This document shows, piece by piece, positions 38,341 to 50,700 of a DNA stretch of 64,000 nt (its first letter is position 1; the number at the start of each line of letters is the position of its first letter). The stretch is from assembly GCA_040954595.2 (NCBI GenBank), contig CM082580.2:186001-250000 (forward strand), written 5' to 3'. The DNA comes from Balanoglossus misakiensis (taxonomy: Eukaryota; Hemichordata). The translations under genes and the position numbers were made by a program. The notes beneath the pieces were generated by a model, which was not told where the DNA came from, searched no databases, and worked only from the letters and a program-made list of their open reading frames with translations.

Positions 38341-39052
38341 AACAGTGGACTTTGACCCTAAGTCGCTAATGTTGTGGGAGGTTTCATTAGCATTGTAGTC
38401 ACATGTAGTGGATAGTAGTTTGGGAAATTGGCTGAAATACGTCAGCAGACCAGTGATTTTCTTGCACGACAGGAGTATGGTACCAGCAATAATCAGAGAT
38501 CAGGCTTCGTTGCCGTTCAAAAGTTCCTACTTCAGCCGTGATGTTGCAACTGGACGTTCAGTATGGGGGTCGGCCCGCAGGTGGCCGTGTGGGTTATCAG
38601 GTCGCCCGTAACGGCACGCAGCTACATGCAGCTGTATGGGACTAAAATAATACACCCGATTCGGGTGTCACCTGTGACACCTGCATAACTCAATAATTAT
38701 GTGCATGCGTAATTGTGGGGTCAATGAAAGGGGTGGTAGCGTGCTATTTGTTGCACATGGATCAATATGAAGTCCGATTTTCCCGTCAAGTTGTGGGCGA
38801 CCTTATGTGACCTTTCACCTACTTTTGCTTAGTGAGCATCCACAGCAGATGCATGCAGCTTTGGCTTGGGAGGGGGGGGGGGGGGCATATACGGATGGGA
38901 CCATAATGATATACCAAAGGCGGGGTCGTCTGTTGCACCTGCCTAAGTCATTGATTTTGTACATTTAATTAGACACTAACCAACAGGGCGATAGGTGTGG
39001 TTTTTGTTCCACAGGGACGAATGTAAGTGTCAGTTGGTTTTTGCCCAAATGT

Positions 39053-39909
39053 CCATTGAGGCCTGTATCCGTGATCTTAAGGACTGGATGACCCAAAACA
39101 AGCTTCAACTCAACGACTCCAAAAACTGAGATTCTACTTATTCGTTCACAATTTCATCACTCTGCTGATGCTATTGACAAGATTACCATTGGTTCAAGCT
39201 CTGTTCCCGTCGTTAAATCAGCTCGCAATATTGGTGTAATATTTGACAATACGCACATGTATAAAGATCACATCAAGAAAACTTGTCAATCAATATATTA
39301 CCACTTTCGCCGTGTCGGACAAATCAGGAATTTTCTTAACAAAGCAACATGTCAAACAGTGATTCATGCTATTTTGGCAGCGAAACTCGACTATGGTAAT
39401 GCATTACTGTATGGTATACCAGAACGCAGTCTGAACCTTCTACAACGCACACAAAATACAGCTGCAAGAATCATAACTCGGTCCAGGAAGTCTGCCCATA
39501 TAACGCCAGTTCTTCAACTTCTTCATTGGTTACCAGTTCGCCACAGGATAGAGTATAAAATAAATCTGCTCACATACAAAGCCTTAAATAATCTCGCTCC
39601 GAACTATATCCGCGATCTCATTCGGACATATTCTCCTGGTCGCAGGCTTCGTTCAGCTAATAAGAGCCTTTTATGCACTACAATGTACAAACGTTCTTCA
39701 TACGGTGGCCGAGCATTCTCTCATGCTGCAACGAAACTGTGGAACATTCGTCAAGCTCCAAGTTTGAGTATCTTTAAGAAAAGACTGAAGACGCATTATT
39801 TCGCAAGAGCATATGGTGTGGGCCAATGAGCACAAGCGCCTTTGAGTATGACACTTGTTATAGATACTGGCGCTATACAAATTTCTCTGATTGATTGATT
39901 GATTGATGT
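39053..39909 (+). mobile_element. LINE-2/CR1-type 3-prime fragment (857 bp)
   Basis: Encodes the end of a LINE-2-like reverse transcriptase: DWMTQNKLQLNDS, then LDYGNALLYG, LLHWLPVRHRI and AFSHAATKLWN, ending at a stop near 39827. An extra A near 39124 shifts the early frame. The 3-prime end is a TTGA-type short tandem repeat, usual for LINE-2 elements. Copy A has the empty site (CCCAAATGTATAAGG), and ATGT flanks the insert on both sides. It is a 5-prime-truncated insertion after the duplication. Confidence 0.92.
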
Positions 39910-40039
39910 ATAAGGTGATTTGGATGACCTCTGTCATAGAGTGCCATATCTCATCCCGTTGTACAGGTGCAGCTTTGGTATTTGGAGGGATGAAACTATC
40001 ATGAAATGCCAAATACAGGGGGATACCTTTGACACCTGC

Positions 40040-40690
40040 TTGATTCATGTATTACGTGCATACCTAATGTTAGGCAAAGTGAAAGGGCTGCAAATGTAGG
40101 ATTTGTTGCACAAGACATAAACAGGAATGAAATTTTTCTGTCAAATTTTTGAATGACCTCAGGTGTCCATTGACCTGCTTTCCATATGTTAGCATGCACA
40201 TCATATATAGCCACGTGTTTGGAGGGGTAGGGTAGGACCGTCATGAAATGCTAAATTCCTAGGGCCACCTGTAACTTACTTGCGTAACTCATTATTATGG
40301 CCATACCTAATTTTAAAAACCCAAAGGGCGAGAATTTTCCGTTGTCTTGAATATGAACCAAATAGGAATCCAAATTTTTGGCCCAATTTTTGGGTACCCT
40401 CAGCTGACCTTTGAAGTACTTAACTGAAGTCCTTACATAACGTAGAAGTTCACTTGTGGTTGTTGTGTTTGTACTTGTAGGACATCCATTTCGGGTGGTT
40501 GCCTACTTCCCCATATCTCCACATCCAGAGCAAATACAGCCTACGCAATTGAATGGTACAACCCTGAATGGAGTCTAATGGTTATTATCTCTATGCTTGG
40601 GCCCATTCAATGCTGCTTGCAGCTTTAATTATTACTATTATTATTGTCACGATATAAAGACACCAACTAAAAACTTACAAAATCACAATG
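40040..40690. other. Non-coding sequence right of the duplication
   Basis: Continues the same loose repeat pattern (ACCTGTAACTTACTTGC-type phrases) seen inside the right end of the duplicates. No gene is seen. Confidence 0.4.
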
Positions 40691-41812
40691 TCTTCACAAC
40701 TCAAAATTTCACTCACTTCTTTTAGTTTGGTAGCCAACCCTCCTTTCTGTCCTAGCATAACAGGAGCACCATCACTGCCCAAAGCAGACAGACGATCTCT
40801 TAAGACAATACCATTCTCTGAAGAAAACTCTTTCACTGACTGTGCAATGGTGTCTGCTCTGCCATCACCAACCTAAAACAGTGAAAATAAAACCTTGATG
40901 TTAACACATGCAATGTACAACTCAATGTTTGTCTCACCTGAAATAACTAGTCAGCAAAATCAATTAAATGAGGTCACTCAAAAACATGTTTAATCGTATG
41001 TTTTTAATTCAGTGTAGACTTAAAAATTGAAAAACTTTCCACTTACTTCTTTAACTCCAAGGAAAGACACAACTGACTTCCCAGACTTCAAGGTGTACTT
41101 GGAATAGATGATTAATTGCTTCAATACAGCCACATTAGTTGTTTTCATCTATTAACAGTGAATAGAAGTTACTTCCTTTCATCTTCTCTAAAATCTCATC
41201 ACGGATGACTTTGCCTGAAAAATGAAATAAATGAAAATTACTCTTCAGATTAAACTTATCAAAATTCACAGTAATTTGTACAGTAATTATTCTTTATTGA
41301 GTGTAACACTATTGCTTAAACAGTGATCCTTTCTTGAAAACAACCAGGTTTAAATAAATGTTACTACATTGCCTACAATTTAGATCTGCACAAAAATCAG
41401 TAGACCTACTTACCAATGCAATAAACCATTATAGTTGTGGTCATCACTGCTGAGAGTACCAAGGAATGAACACCCGAGGGACTTTGCCAATTCCAAAACA
41501 TGGATGAAGTTGGTGGTGTGCGGCAATTCTCTGTGCATGAGAAAATACATGCATCGTAGGACGCCGATGCATGAAGGCTTGCGTCTCAAAGGTGATGACC
41601 TTGTCAAATGCAGCCACAAGACCGCTGCTGTTCTCGATAACTGCTGCCTCGGCGTCAAGCTGCATTGCCGCCCGGTCGATAATCGTCTCTTCATGCTGCT
41701 TGAGTTTGTCTTCGCGAAGGGTGGTACATGTACATGGAGATGTTGTAACCCAAGTCCCTCCGCACTTGGCCTTCTGCTTGTGTTTTGTACAAAGGCGACA
41801 AAACATCCCTAA
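40690..41812 (-). pseudogene. ZNF862-like hAT transposase relic
   Basis: Three exon-like blocks on the minus strand read in order as a hAT-derived protein of the ZNF862/KIAA1586-like group. At 41806-41440 there is a zinc-finger start (FCRLCTKHKQ) and KVITFETQAFMHRR, then in another frame ELPHTTNF and LELAKSLGCSFLGTL. At 41216-41030 there is VIRDEILEKMKGSNF and LLIDE (first catalytic aspartate), followed after an extra A by NVAVLKQL. At 40875-40710 there is VGDGRADTI and LGSDGAPVMLG (second catalytic aspartate). Splice acceptors precede the second and third blocks. The C-terminal glutamate block and dimerisation region are absent. Frameshifts mark it as a decayed transposon or domesticated-gene copy, distinct from the intact hAT at 58.6 kb. 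Confidence 0.8.
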
Positions 41813-44100
41813 ACTGAATAAATATCATTCTCTCAAATGCCAGCCGCATGCGGGAGCGTGCACCAGAAACAATAAATATTTACCAAGGCGGGAATGAAAA
41901 GAAAGCAGGGCGGCGCGTAAGATAGCAGGGTGGCAAAAAATAAAGGAGGGCGGGCCTGCCCAGCTAACCCCCCCCCCCAAAGTATTAACGCTCTGTGTTT
42001 ACCATAGACTAATAGTGTCTCAAATTTTACCCTGTGTGAACCTGGTAAGAGACGTGTCTCAAATCTGAGAAGATTCAGGACCACTTAAACCATTCACCAA
42101 TAATAATTTATGCCAGTATTTGATCTGAGACGTTTTAGCAATTTCTTGTGTGACCCCCATATCAGTTGAAGCTGACAAATCCAGTATTTTGAATTTTTAC
42201 ATGGATTTTGTATACAGTGTGAATTGTAATTAAAGCTCCATTACCTTTACCTTTTTCCTATGTTTTCAGTATCTTTGTTTAGCAGTTTCTTGTGCAAATT
42301 CCCGAAACATGATGAAACATATATGTGTATGGTCAGCATTGTTATTGTGCCAAATTGGAATTTAAGTCCAGACTAGAATCCATGAATTATTGTCAACAAT
42401 GACAATGGCCATTATACACATACATTCTGTGCTGACAAGTAACAATCTGTGTGGAGTAGAACATGAAATCGCATTTGCTACATAGAACAAAAATACTGGA
42501 AATAAAGCCAAAAGATACAACGAATGTATATTTAACTTTAACTGCATTCTCATTCTCATCTGTATATATTTTACTGAGATTGTTTCATCAGGGTTTATCA
42601 GTATTCTAAACCAGCTTATGTGTGCATACAATCTGATTAAAATCAGATGTAGGGTACGGCGACGTCTTTTACTTCGCAGTACGGTATTCTTATACTGTCG
42701 CCTCACACTACATCTGACCAACTCCCATAGAAGCTACCGTTGAAAACTCTAGTAAACCAATCAGACGGTGCCTTATAGAGAACTTTAGGTATCCTTCAGT
42801 TTTGATTGACATAACGTGCAATCTGATTGGCTTGGCCGCAACGGGACGTTGAACAAGCTTCTATATCTGATTCATATAATACTGAAAGGGTTAAGAATGG
42901 CACACACTACATGTATGAGCTCATGGAATGTGTTTCTTCCCATAGGATAACATTAAGAATTGATAGAAAACCCTTTTCTACTATTGTAATTTTAAGAAGT
43001 TTCACTCATAACTCATCCAAATGAAATTAAATTGAGTGATTCATATAAGTTGTAGGCTCACCACTGTGCTCAGTTTTGAGATAAACTTAAATGTGTCCAT
43101 GCCTATAGAAAAATAACATAGAAAGACCTATGGTGAAAAATGTTGACTTTAATTCAGGCTGCATTAGTGGAAAAATAATCATACTTTGTCTGGCATAGAA
43201 ACTCAGAATCTACAAAAAAGGCCTTTAAAACATGAATGGAAATGAAAATACTGCTACAATAAGAAATTCTTACCTTGAATAAAGTATTTATTGGTACCAC
43301 CACTTCCATAAAGAAACCACTTTGCTGGTGTAATGAGTTGTCAATCTGGGTTTGCTCATTGGCCTTGCTTTGAGTTCCAATTCATGATGATGGTGTATTA
43401 GGACACTGGACTTGAAACAGGTGTATGCTGGTATTATACACGTTGAAAGTATTGTCATTCTTTTAATTGTGGATTTTTGGATTATGCTGTGTATGTATAA
43501 TGAGAATTCGTTAAAAATTGTAGGGGTCATTGCCCTTTTTAAAAAAAATACAGAGCCATGAATTTAGTTGATAATAGAAGAAATTTGCTGTCTCAGCATT
43601 TTTCACCAATGGTTTGTCTATGGGCGAAGATTTTAACGCAATTTATCTCATAATAGAGCTTGGTGACCACATAATTTTTTTTGACCAATGAATTTACGTT
43701 TACTTGACTGAGCTATGTGTAAAATTTCGTGAAAAAGACAATAGTAGAAGTTTGTTTTCTGGCAATTATCGATGTAATCCTTTCAGGAACAGACACACAT
43801 GCACTGTTTATCAGTTTATGTTGTGCGTGTACATCCTTAAATGGTATTTGCCTCTCATGCCTTCCAAATTGTGATTCTGTTCTAGTGTTTTTGTTAAGGG
43901 CGGTACCTAGATAAAATCTACCGGAGTACCCCAGTCACTCCGAATTAAAACAACAGAACAAGGCCAATGTCACAGTGGTCAGGCAGTCTACCAGAGTTCC
44001 CCAGTCATTTTACCGGGGTTCCCCTGGGTGTATCAATGTGGTTATATTAGGAGGTTATAGGAATATTAACGGGGTTCCCAAATCCATTACCAGTGTTCCC
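41813..44100. other. Non-coding stretch with old repeats
   Basis: Contains the inverted copy of the dispersed repeat (about 41980-42060) and a C-run near 41970. At 43880-44100 there is a cluster of imperfect GGTTCCCC/CCCAGT repeats just before the UBE2J1-like exon. I looked for further UBE2J1 exons here and saw none. Confidence 0.4.
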
Positions 44101-44141
44101 CGACCTTTGCAAAAACACTGTGTTCTTTTTATCCTCCACAG

Positions 44142-44716
44142 GAAGAGACAAAGAAAAGCATAGCAACCTCTGCTGATACTGCCACAACAAGCACAAGCAC
44201 AAACACACCCCAGCCTGTAGCTTCTGCGAACCAACAACCCCCACCCTATCCAGCCGCAGCATACCAGCAACACTTCCAGCAGATGTCATACCCGAACCCA
44301 TTCGTGTCTCAGTACGCTGCGTTTGCAGGAGCCGGACAGCCGCCACGACACAGAGATGCGGCATCGAACAACGACAACACCGTTCAACCGCCAGCCGATG
44401 CAACACCCCAGGCAGATGTCAACACTCCCCTAGCACCAGAACCTGCAACTGCCAACACAGAAAACACCCCCAGAGAAATGCCAATGACAATGCTACCACA
44501 GAGACAAACATACGACAAAGAAATGTCAGCCAGCAAGGGTATGAGCAACCCAGAAGAAGAAACGACACACTATCAAATCAGAATAATCGCCAGATACGTC
44601 AGCAAGAAAATAGTAATTCTTTCGTGTTGATAGTGCTGTTGAGTCTAGCCTTAGCAGCTCTTATGTTGAGACGATTATTCATTACATACGAGTTTAAATT
44701 TGATTATAATGTGTAG
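44142..44716 (+). CDS. UBE2J1: UBE2J1-like terminal exon (ER ubiquitin-conjugating enzyme tail)
   Basis: The acceptor TCCTCCACAG opens a Pro/Gln/Ala-rich linker (PPPYPAAAYQQHFQQMSYPN, then NTPLAPEP). After an apparent one-base shift somewhere in about 44460-44530, another frame reads RRRNDTLSNQNN, then a membrane segment VLIVLLSLALAALMLRRLF and a short luminal tail ending EFKFDYNV before TAG at 44714. UBE2J1/Ubc6e enzymes have this layout: catalytic UBC domain, low-complexity linker, C-terminal tail anchor in the ER membrane, and an ending of the type seen here. They act in ER-associated protein degradation. The UBC domain exons are not in the window. The frameshift may be a real lesion or an indel at the AAAACACCCCC run. 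A possible polyadenylation signal, AATAAA, lies at about 45253. Confidence 0.7.
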
Positions 44717-45340
44717 TTTATGAAAATATTTAATTAATTCACAACTGATGACAGGTCAAATGTTATTATTTTCCTCGAGTTTTCATACACATCTGGAATG
44801 TTGTCTATATCTTAACAAAAACTATTGTTTAAAAGTCCTGGTGAAAAATCAAGCCAGCCATTATTTATTGTATTGAAATAGATGGGGGGAGGCACAATGA
44901 AAATGGCATATGTTTAGCCTATAGATTTCTGGAAACCACTGGTGAACTCGCTGATAGTACTGAGCAATCTGAATGATATGAACATAGTGGTTATTTGGTT
45001 GTAGATACAAGACCTCTCTGCAAAATTTTCCTCAAAGAGGTTTTAAATCCGTAACCAAATATAAGCGCACACCATTTATAATGTCATTATATATAATATG
45101 ATTTTGTGTGATAAAAAATCTGATGTTTGGATTTTAAGTATTACATGCCAGAAAGGCCTCGTTGCTCACTGCTCATGAAAATGCCACTTGTACAAACATG
45201 TTCTAGAATTTCTTAAGTAGAGCGCCCTGATGCCCATGACCAATCCAAGTTAATAAATTGTGTTCTATTCAGATGCATTCTCTTTTGTGTATTTTATTTC
45301 AGTTATTTACTGTTCAGGTCTTCTAGTAGAGAATGTTATG
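44717..45340. other. Downstream of the UBE2J1-like exon
   Basis: AT-rich sequence, possibly the 3-prime untranslated region, with AATAAA near 45253. No other feature is seen. Confidence 0.35.
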
Positions 45341-45533
45341 ACAGAACCCCATGGCTCGATCGTGCAAGCACGGCGTAACGGTAGTATTTGCATCGAGTGT
45401 CTGGCGGTGTATTCTTGCGCCCGTCCCCCGCACTCGCTGTCGCTCGTGCGGGGGGCAGCAAGAATACACCGCCAGCACGAGTGCAAATACTACCGGTACG
45501 CCGTGCTTGCACGATTGAGCCATGGGGTTCTGT
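45341..45533. repeat. 193-bp palindrome with a GC-rich centre
   Basis: The left arm starts ACAGAACCCCATGGCTCGAT and the right arm ends ATTGAGCCATGGGGTTCTGT. Pairing continues through GCAAGCACGGCGTA and GGCGGTGTATTCTTGC to a GC-rich centre near 45432. A second pair, TACATATGT at about 45540 and 45720, suggests a nested structure. Confidence 0.75.
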
Positions 45534-45864
45534 TTTTATTACATATGTTCATCCCATTTTGAAAAAAAGACCGAAAATGAAAGAAATGAGACCGCGGAAT
45601 GATATTGCTTGTTTCGTGAACAGGCCACTCATTTGCATACAGGTATAGCATAATGTTTTTGGTATTGCACTGAGTGCAAATACCGATGTTACGCGCGCGC
45701 TCGGTGCAAGTAATCGACGGTACATATGTAATAAAAACCCTTGCTTCAACCAATTACAGAGCTTCAATCAGACCAAGTAAACCCTGGTATTATAAATTTA
45801 TGATCTATGTTATACATGTATAGGACATTTTGTCTTTCACCATGTTTACACTGGGTAAAATGAG

Positions 45865-45985
45865 AAACATTTCAGATACCAGGTTCAGGCAGGGAAAAAT
45901 TTGAGACACTATTTGCCTATGGTAAACACAGAGCATTAATCCTTTGAGTCGTTTGTGTCCACACACACAAAGTTTATGTATAGGC
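45865..45985. repeat. Dispersed repeat, copy 3 of 3
   Basis: Matches 1455-1590 in orientation and order (ACCAGGTTCA, GACACTATTTGCCTA, GTAAACACAGAGCATTAAT). The remainder of 46000-47650 holds a TG repeat near 46280 and no gene. Confidence 0.55.
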
Positions 45986-47658
45986 ACTGCGAGGCTCGGC
46001 CCCATAGACAATGGGTTGCGAAGAGGTGTTAATCATTACACCGGATCAGGTCTGGCTGGCAAAACCGTCTCAAATCTGAAACGTTCCAGGAAGACTTTAA
46101 TTGTTCACAAAGTATTTTTTATGTCAATGTTTGAGTTGAGATGTTTCAGAAAACTTTCAATGGTCCCTATGTGAATGCCCTATTTTTAGTTCCTTTGTGT
46201 TGTATGTACAAACACATACAAGTTTCAGCTTTAGGGATCAGTCAGAGCATATTATCAAGCAGTCTGTCTATCGGTTGCTATGTGTGTGTGTGTCTCATCT
46301 CCACAAAAAATATGTAGCACTACATGTACTTCATGAATCACAATATACACACAGTGACTGGCTGTGAGGGTAACATGTGGATGACATGATGGTGTTATAA
46401 TGCTATTAAGTGCAAATGTAAAACCTGGACTACAGGCAAGATTTTTGAAAGGACGGTAAATGTTGATGCAAAGAATGTTTGAGTCAGCCTATGCACGTGA
46501 ACTCAAATATACAGAAAAATTTACAAATCTTAAAGTAACATTTTCGTATGGAATTGTGTACTTTTGAAAATCATTTCAAAATCATGTTATAGACTTGTTG
46601 AAAGACTGTTGACTACATCTGATTAAAAAGAAACATGAAATTCAAGCAATAACCAGTTTTTTACTTCTCTCTTGTACATAATCATCATGACATGATCAAT
46701 AGGTCATTGTCATGATCCCTATGTGACTTCTTGACTTGCATATTCATTGGAATGAATCCTCTATTTTGAATTAAAACTCTGTAAGTGCCAATAATATTCA
46801 CTAATTTGAATTCCCATTTTGATCTATTTTTTGAAAAACTTTTCGCCATGTATAGCTCGCACTATTTCTACAAAACAGGGACAAATTGGCTGAATTTCCA
46901 ATGTTGTGTTAACTGTTTTATTAATCATGAGGAAAAAGCGCCGGGCTTATAACTTCCACGGGCGCGCCCAACATTATTTGGGCGATACCATTTTGTGGTA
47001 GGTGTCACTGGCAAACATGCACCGGACTTCTGATTTATATACTACATGTACTAGGGTCTCACTTGTTGCAACAGTGTTAAAGAAATCAAACGGTTTTGTT
47101 TTGGCCGGTAAACACCGATGGATTCACTCTTAAGTCCATCGTGCATCCAAACGCAGTCGAGTCGGTTTGGTCATTGTTTATGCGACAGTAAATGCCAAAT
47201 GTGACAGAAGCATCATATTAAATGAGATAGAATACACAAACAAACAAAGATACGAATAAACAAACAGGCAAACAAACAAACAAACAACCATGAAGGACTG
47301 TTCAGAATTTACTTCCAAGTTGGGGATGGAGGATTTTTTATTTTCCTGGTGATTTTTTCCCATGGTCTCCCCTAGTAAATTGTGGAGGAAATATGTGGTC
47401 CCCCCTTAAATTTCCTGGGGATTTTCCATGGTCCCCCTATTGTGACTTTTATGTCTAGTCTCCCCTAATTTGTCTTGGAGAAAATGGGTGGTCCCCCCCC
47501 CCTCTGAAAATTCTCCGCCCCCTGGAAGTAAATTCTGAACAGTCCCTTATTAAAGCCAACAGCTAGCACCCTGGCTTCTCTGCCAGAGGAGCGATAACAT
47601 CGACAAAATGCAGATACACAAGAAATGAGCACTTTATTCCACAAGTGAAGTAGTCTGT

Positions 47659-47732
47659 TCCCTGCCCCATTCCCACCGCTGGCTGCGCCCTTGAGCGTAG
47701 CGCCGATGGCAGTGGGAATGGGGCAGGGGACC
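47659..47732. repeat. Short GC-rich hairpin
   Basis: CCCTGCCCCATTCCCAC pairs with GTGGGAATGGGGCAGGG around a short loop. It stands directly left of the large foldback element. Confidence 0.65.
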
Positions 47733-47746
47733 TAGTCCAGGAGCTA

Positions 47747-50700
47747 GATGCCGTTAATCAGAATTTTTGGTAAGGAAGGTTTGAGAGGTCCATTCTATGT
47801 AAAAAATGGTGCTGATTCCAAAAATGTCAGTCTTATTGACCCCACTCAAGACAAAATTGCCATTTTGGCCATTTTTAACCCAAAAATGGTGTTTTTTTAG
47901 AAAACACTAAAAACACACTGTTTTCGTCACATTCTAAGATCTGATGACATATGATATGCCTATTCTATGTAAAATTTGGTGAATATTACGAAAAAAATAG
48001 TTCGATTGACCCAATACAACAGAAAATTGCCTTTTTGACCATTTTTTGCCAAAAAAACGTCATTTTTAGAAAAAAATTAAAAAACACGGTTTTCTTCATA
48101 ATAGTTGATCTGGTGATATATGGAAAGTCAATTCTATGTTAAAAGTGGTGACTTTAAAAAAAAAAGCAGTCTTTTTGACCTCAATCAATACAAAAATGCC
48201 ATTTTTGGCCACTTTTTGAGGTCAAAAAAGGTCATTTTTACAAAAAAAACTAAAAATAAATTGTGTTTTTCATATTCAGAGATCATTGGATATATGAAGT
48301 GTCCATTCTATGTAAAAAACGGTGCTGATTTCAGAAATAGCAGTCTTATTGACCCTACTCAAGAAAAAAAATGCCATTTTTGCCACTTTTTGCCCCAAAA
48401 CGTCATTTTTAGAAAACACTCAAAATTTATATATTTTCTTCACTTATATGCCCATCCTATGTAAAACTTGGTGATTATTCCAAAAAAGCAGATTTATTGA
48501 CCCAACCTAATGCAAAAATGCCCTTTTGGAAAGTTATTACCCAAAAAGGCCGTTTTTAGAAAAAAAAATTAAAAACAAACTTTTCTTCATAAAGCTCAGA
48601 GATCATGTGATATATGAAGTGTTCAACCTATGTAAAAAATGGTGCTAATTCCAGAAATAGCAGTCTTATTGATCCTACTCAAGAAAAAATGCCATTTTTG
48701 CCACTTTTTGCCCCAAAAACGTCATTTTCAGAAAACACTCAAAATTTATATATTTTCTTCACTTTCGGAGATCTGATAATGTATTATATGCCCACTTTAT
48801 GTGAAAAATTTCCAAAAAAGCAGTTTTATTGATGCCACCCAAGATAAAAGTGCCCTTTGGCAAGTTTTTGCCCAAAAAGTGTCATTTCTAGAAAACACCC
48901 AAAACTTTTATATTTTCTTCACTTTCGGAGATGATGATGTATTATGTACCCACTCTATGTGAAAAAATTCAAAAAAAAATTACTAGCGCCACTCAAGAAA
49001 ACAGTGCTTTTTTGACAAGTTTTTGCCCAAAAAGCCACTTTTCGAAAATCATTATAAACAAACTGTTTGATTCTTATTTGGAGATTCTATGATGTGTGAA
49101 AAGTACATTTATTGTAAAATAGGTGTTGATTCCAGAAATGCAGTCTTAATGACCTCAACCATGACGAAATCACCTTTTTGGCTAAGTTTTGCACAAAATT
49201 GTTATTTTTAAGAATATATTAATAAGCATTCTCTTTTCTTCACTTTCGGTGATCTTATTATAAATAAAAGCCCATTCTATATTGAAACGTGGTTACTGTT
49301 CCAAAAACGGAAGTCTTACTTACCCTATTCAATTGAAATTTGTAATTTCGGCCACTTTTTTGGTCAAAAATGTTCATTAAAAACAAACAAACTAAAGACA
49401 AATTGTTTTCTCCATATTCAGAGATCTGATCATGTATGAAAAGTCCATTCTGTGTAAAATTTGGTGACTATTCCAAAAACGGCACTCTGGTTGTCAAAAT
49501 TGCCTTTTTTGCTATTTGTAGCCAAAAATAGATCTACTCAAGAAAAAATTATCATTTTAGCCATTTTGTACCGAAAAAATGTTTGTATTTGGAGTTTTTG
49601 CAAAATTAGCCCAAGTTGAACTCATAATGATGATGAAACAGCGTCGAGAGGAAAAGAAGTTACGAATGGAACAAAACTCGCGTCAATGAATGTAAACACG
49701 CCGCCCGGGACCAAGCTCTAAACATGATACAGATGACAAAAGAAAGGCATTGCACATTGCCCAAATATTCCCATACAGCAGTTCCAAATTAAAACGTCAA
49801 GGGTTTTATGTTTATTTAGTTTAAACCCACATTTTCCCTGCTGCGTGCTAGTTCAGGGGCCAGTTTTAGCAGTGCTCTATTGAGTATTCTAGCATCGTTG
49901 CACTCCTGTCCAATCAGTATGATATAAATTATAATATAATTTCTGATTTTGTATTCAGATTGAAGAGAATAAATTTCAACACTCTCTCCCGAGCTGGCAT
50001 ATCTGAACCTAAATATTCCACACCACGCATAATCGACTTATAGTAGACAGTGCGTATACATGGATCATCTTATTGTTAAGTTCAGTTTTGGGCTAAATTT
50101 GCCAAATTGTGGCAACCCTGTCTTTCAATATCATCAATTTAATTGACATTATATGGTTATGGCGTTTTAAATATGCATATACAACATCAGAACACAAAAG
50201 GCAAAAACATCAATTATATTTGTTTTCTGAAAATGCCTATTGTTGACCAAAAGATGGCTAAATGGCAATTTTGTACTGAGCGGGGTGTCTCAATAAGACC
50301 GTTGTGCTGGTATCAGCATATTTTTGCACACACACACACACAAAAAACGAATTTACATACATCACAAGGGCTCTGAATATTAAGGAATAAGTTTGTATTT
50401 ATTTTTTCTAACAGTTACCTTTTTGAGCAAAGAGGCCAAAATGATATTTTTTTCCCTCAGTGGGGTCAGTAAGAGTGGGTTTTTTAGTACTTTTATTTAT
50501 CATTTGATCACCAATGGGAAGAAAATGGCATAATTTTCGTATTTTCTAGAAATGACACTTTTTGGGCAAAAACTTGCCAAAAAGGCACTTTTATCTTGAG
50601 TGGCATCAATAAAACTGCTTTTTTGGAAATTTTTCACATACAGTGGGCATATAATTCATTATCAGATCTCCGAAAGTGAAGAAAATATATAAATTTTGAG

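Larger units (their letters stand above)
30716..40039 (+). repeat. Segmental duplication, copy B (9,324 bp)
   Basis: Direct duplicate of 9915-19182, starting at the satellite edge and ending where unique sequence resumes after GACACCTGC. Private changes are a deletion of about 200 bp at 33786 removing the first CTLD exon, a 576-bp TTAA element, an 857-bp LINE-2 fragment, and loss of about 1.2 kb of the LINE 3-prime end. No intact gene lies in it; about 30716-33074 and 34480-35800 look non-coding. Confidence 0.93.

Noticed and set aside
41435-41897. Plus-strand open frames over the hAT relic
   Set aside because: Antisense shadows of the zinc-finger block of the minus-strand hAT relic.
47951-48832. 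Open frames in the left foldback arm
   Set aside because: They repeat with the 165-bp unit and their mirror images occur in the other arm; repeat-derived, with no domain.
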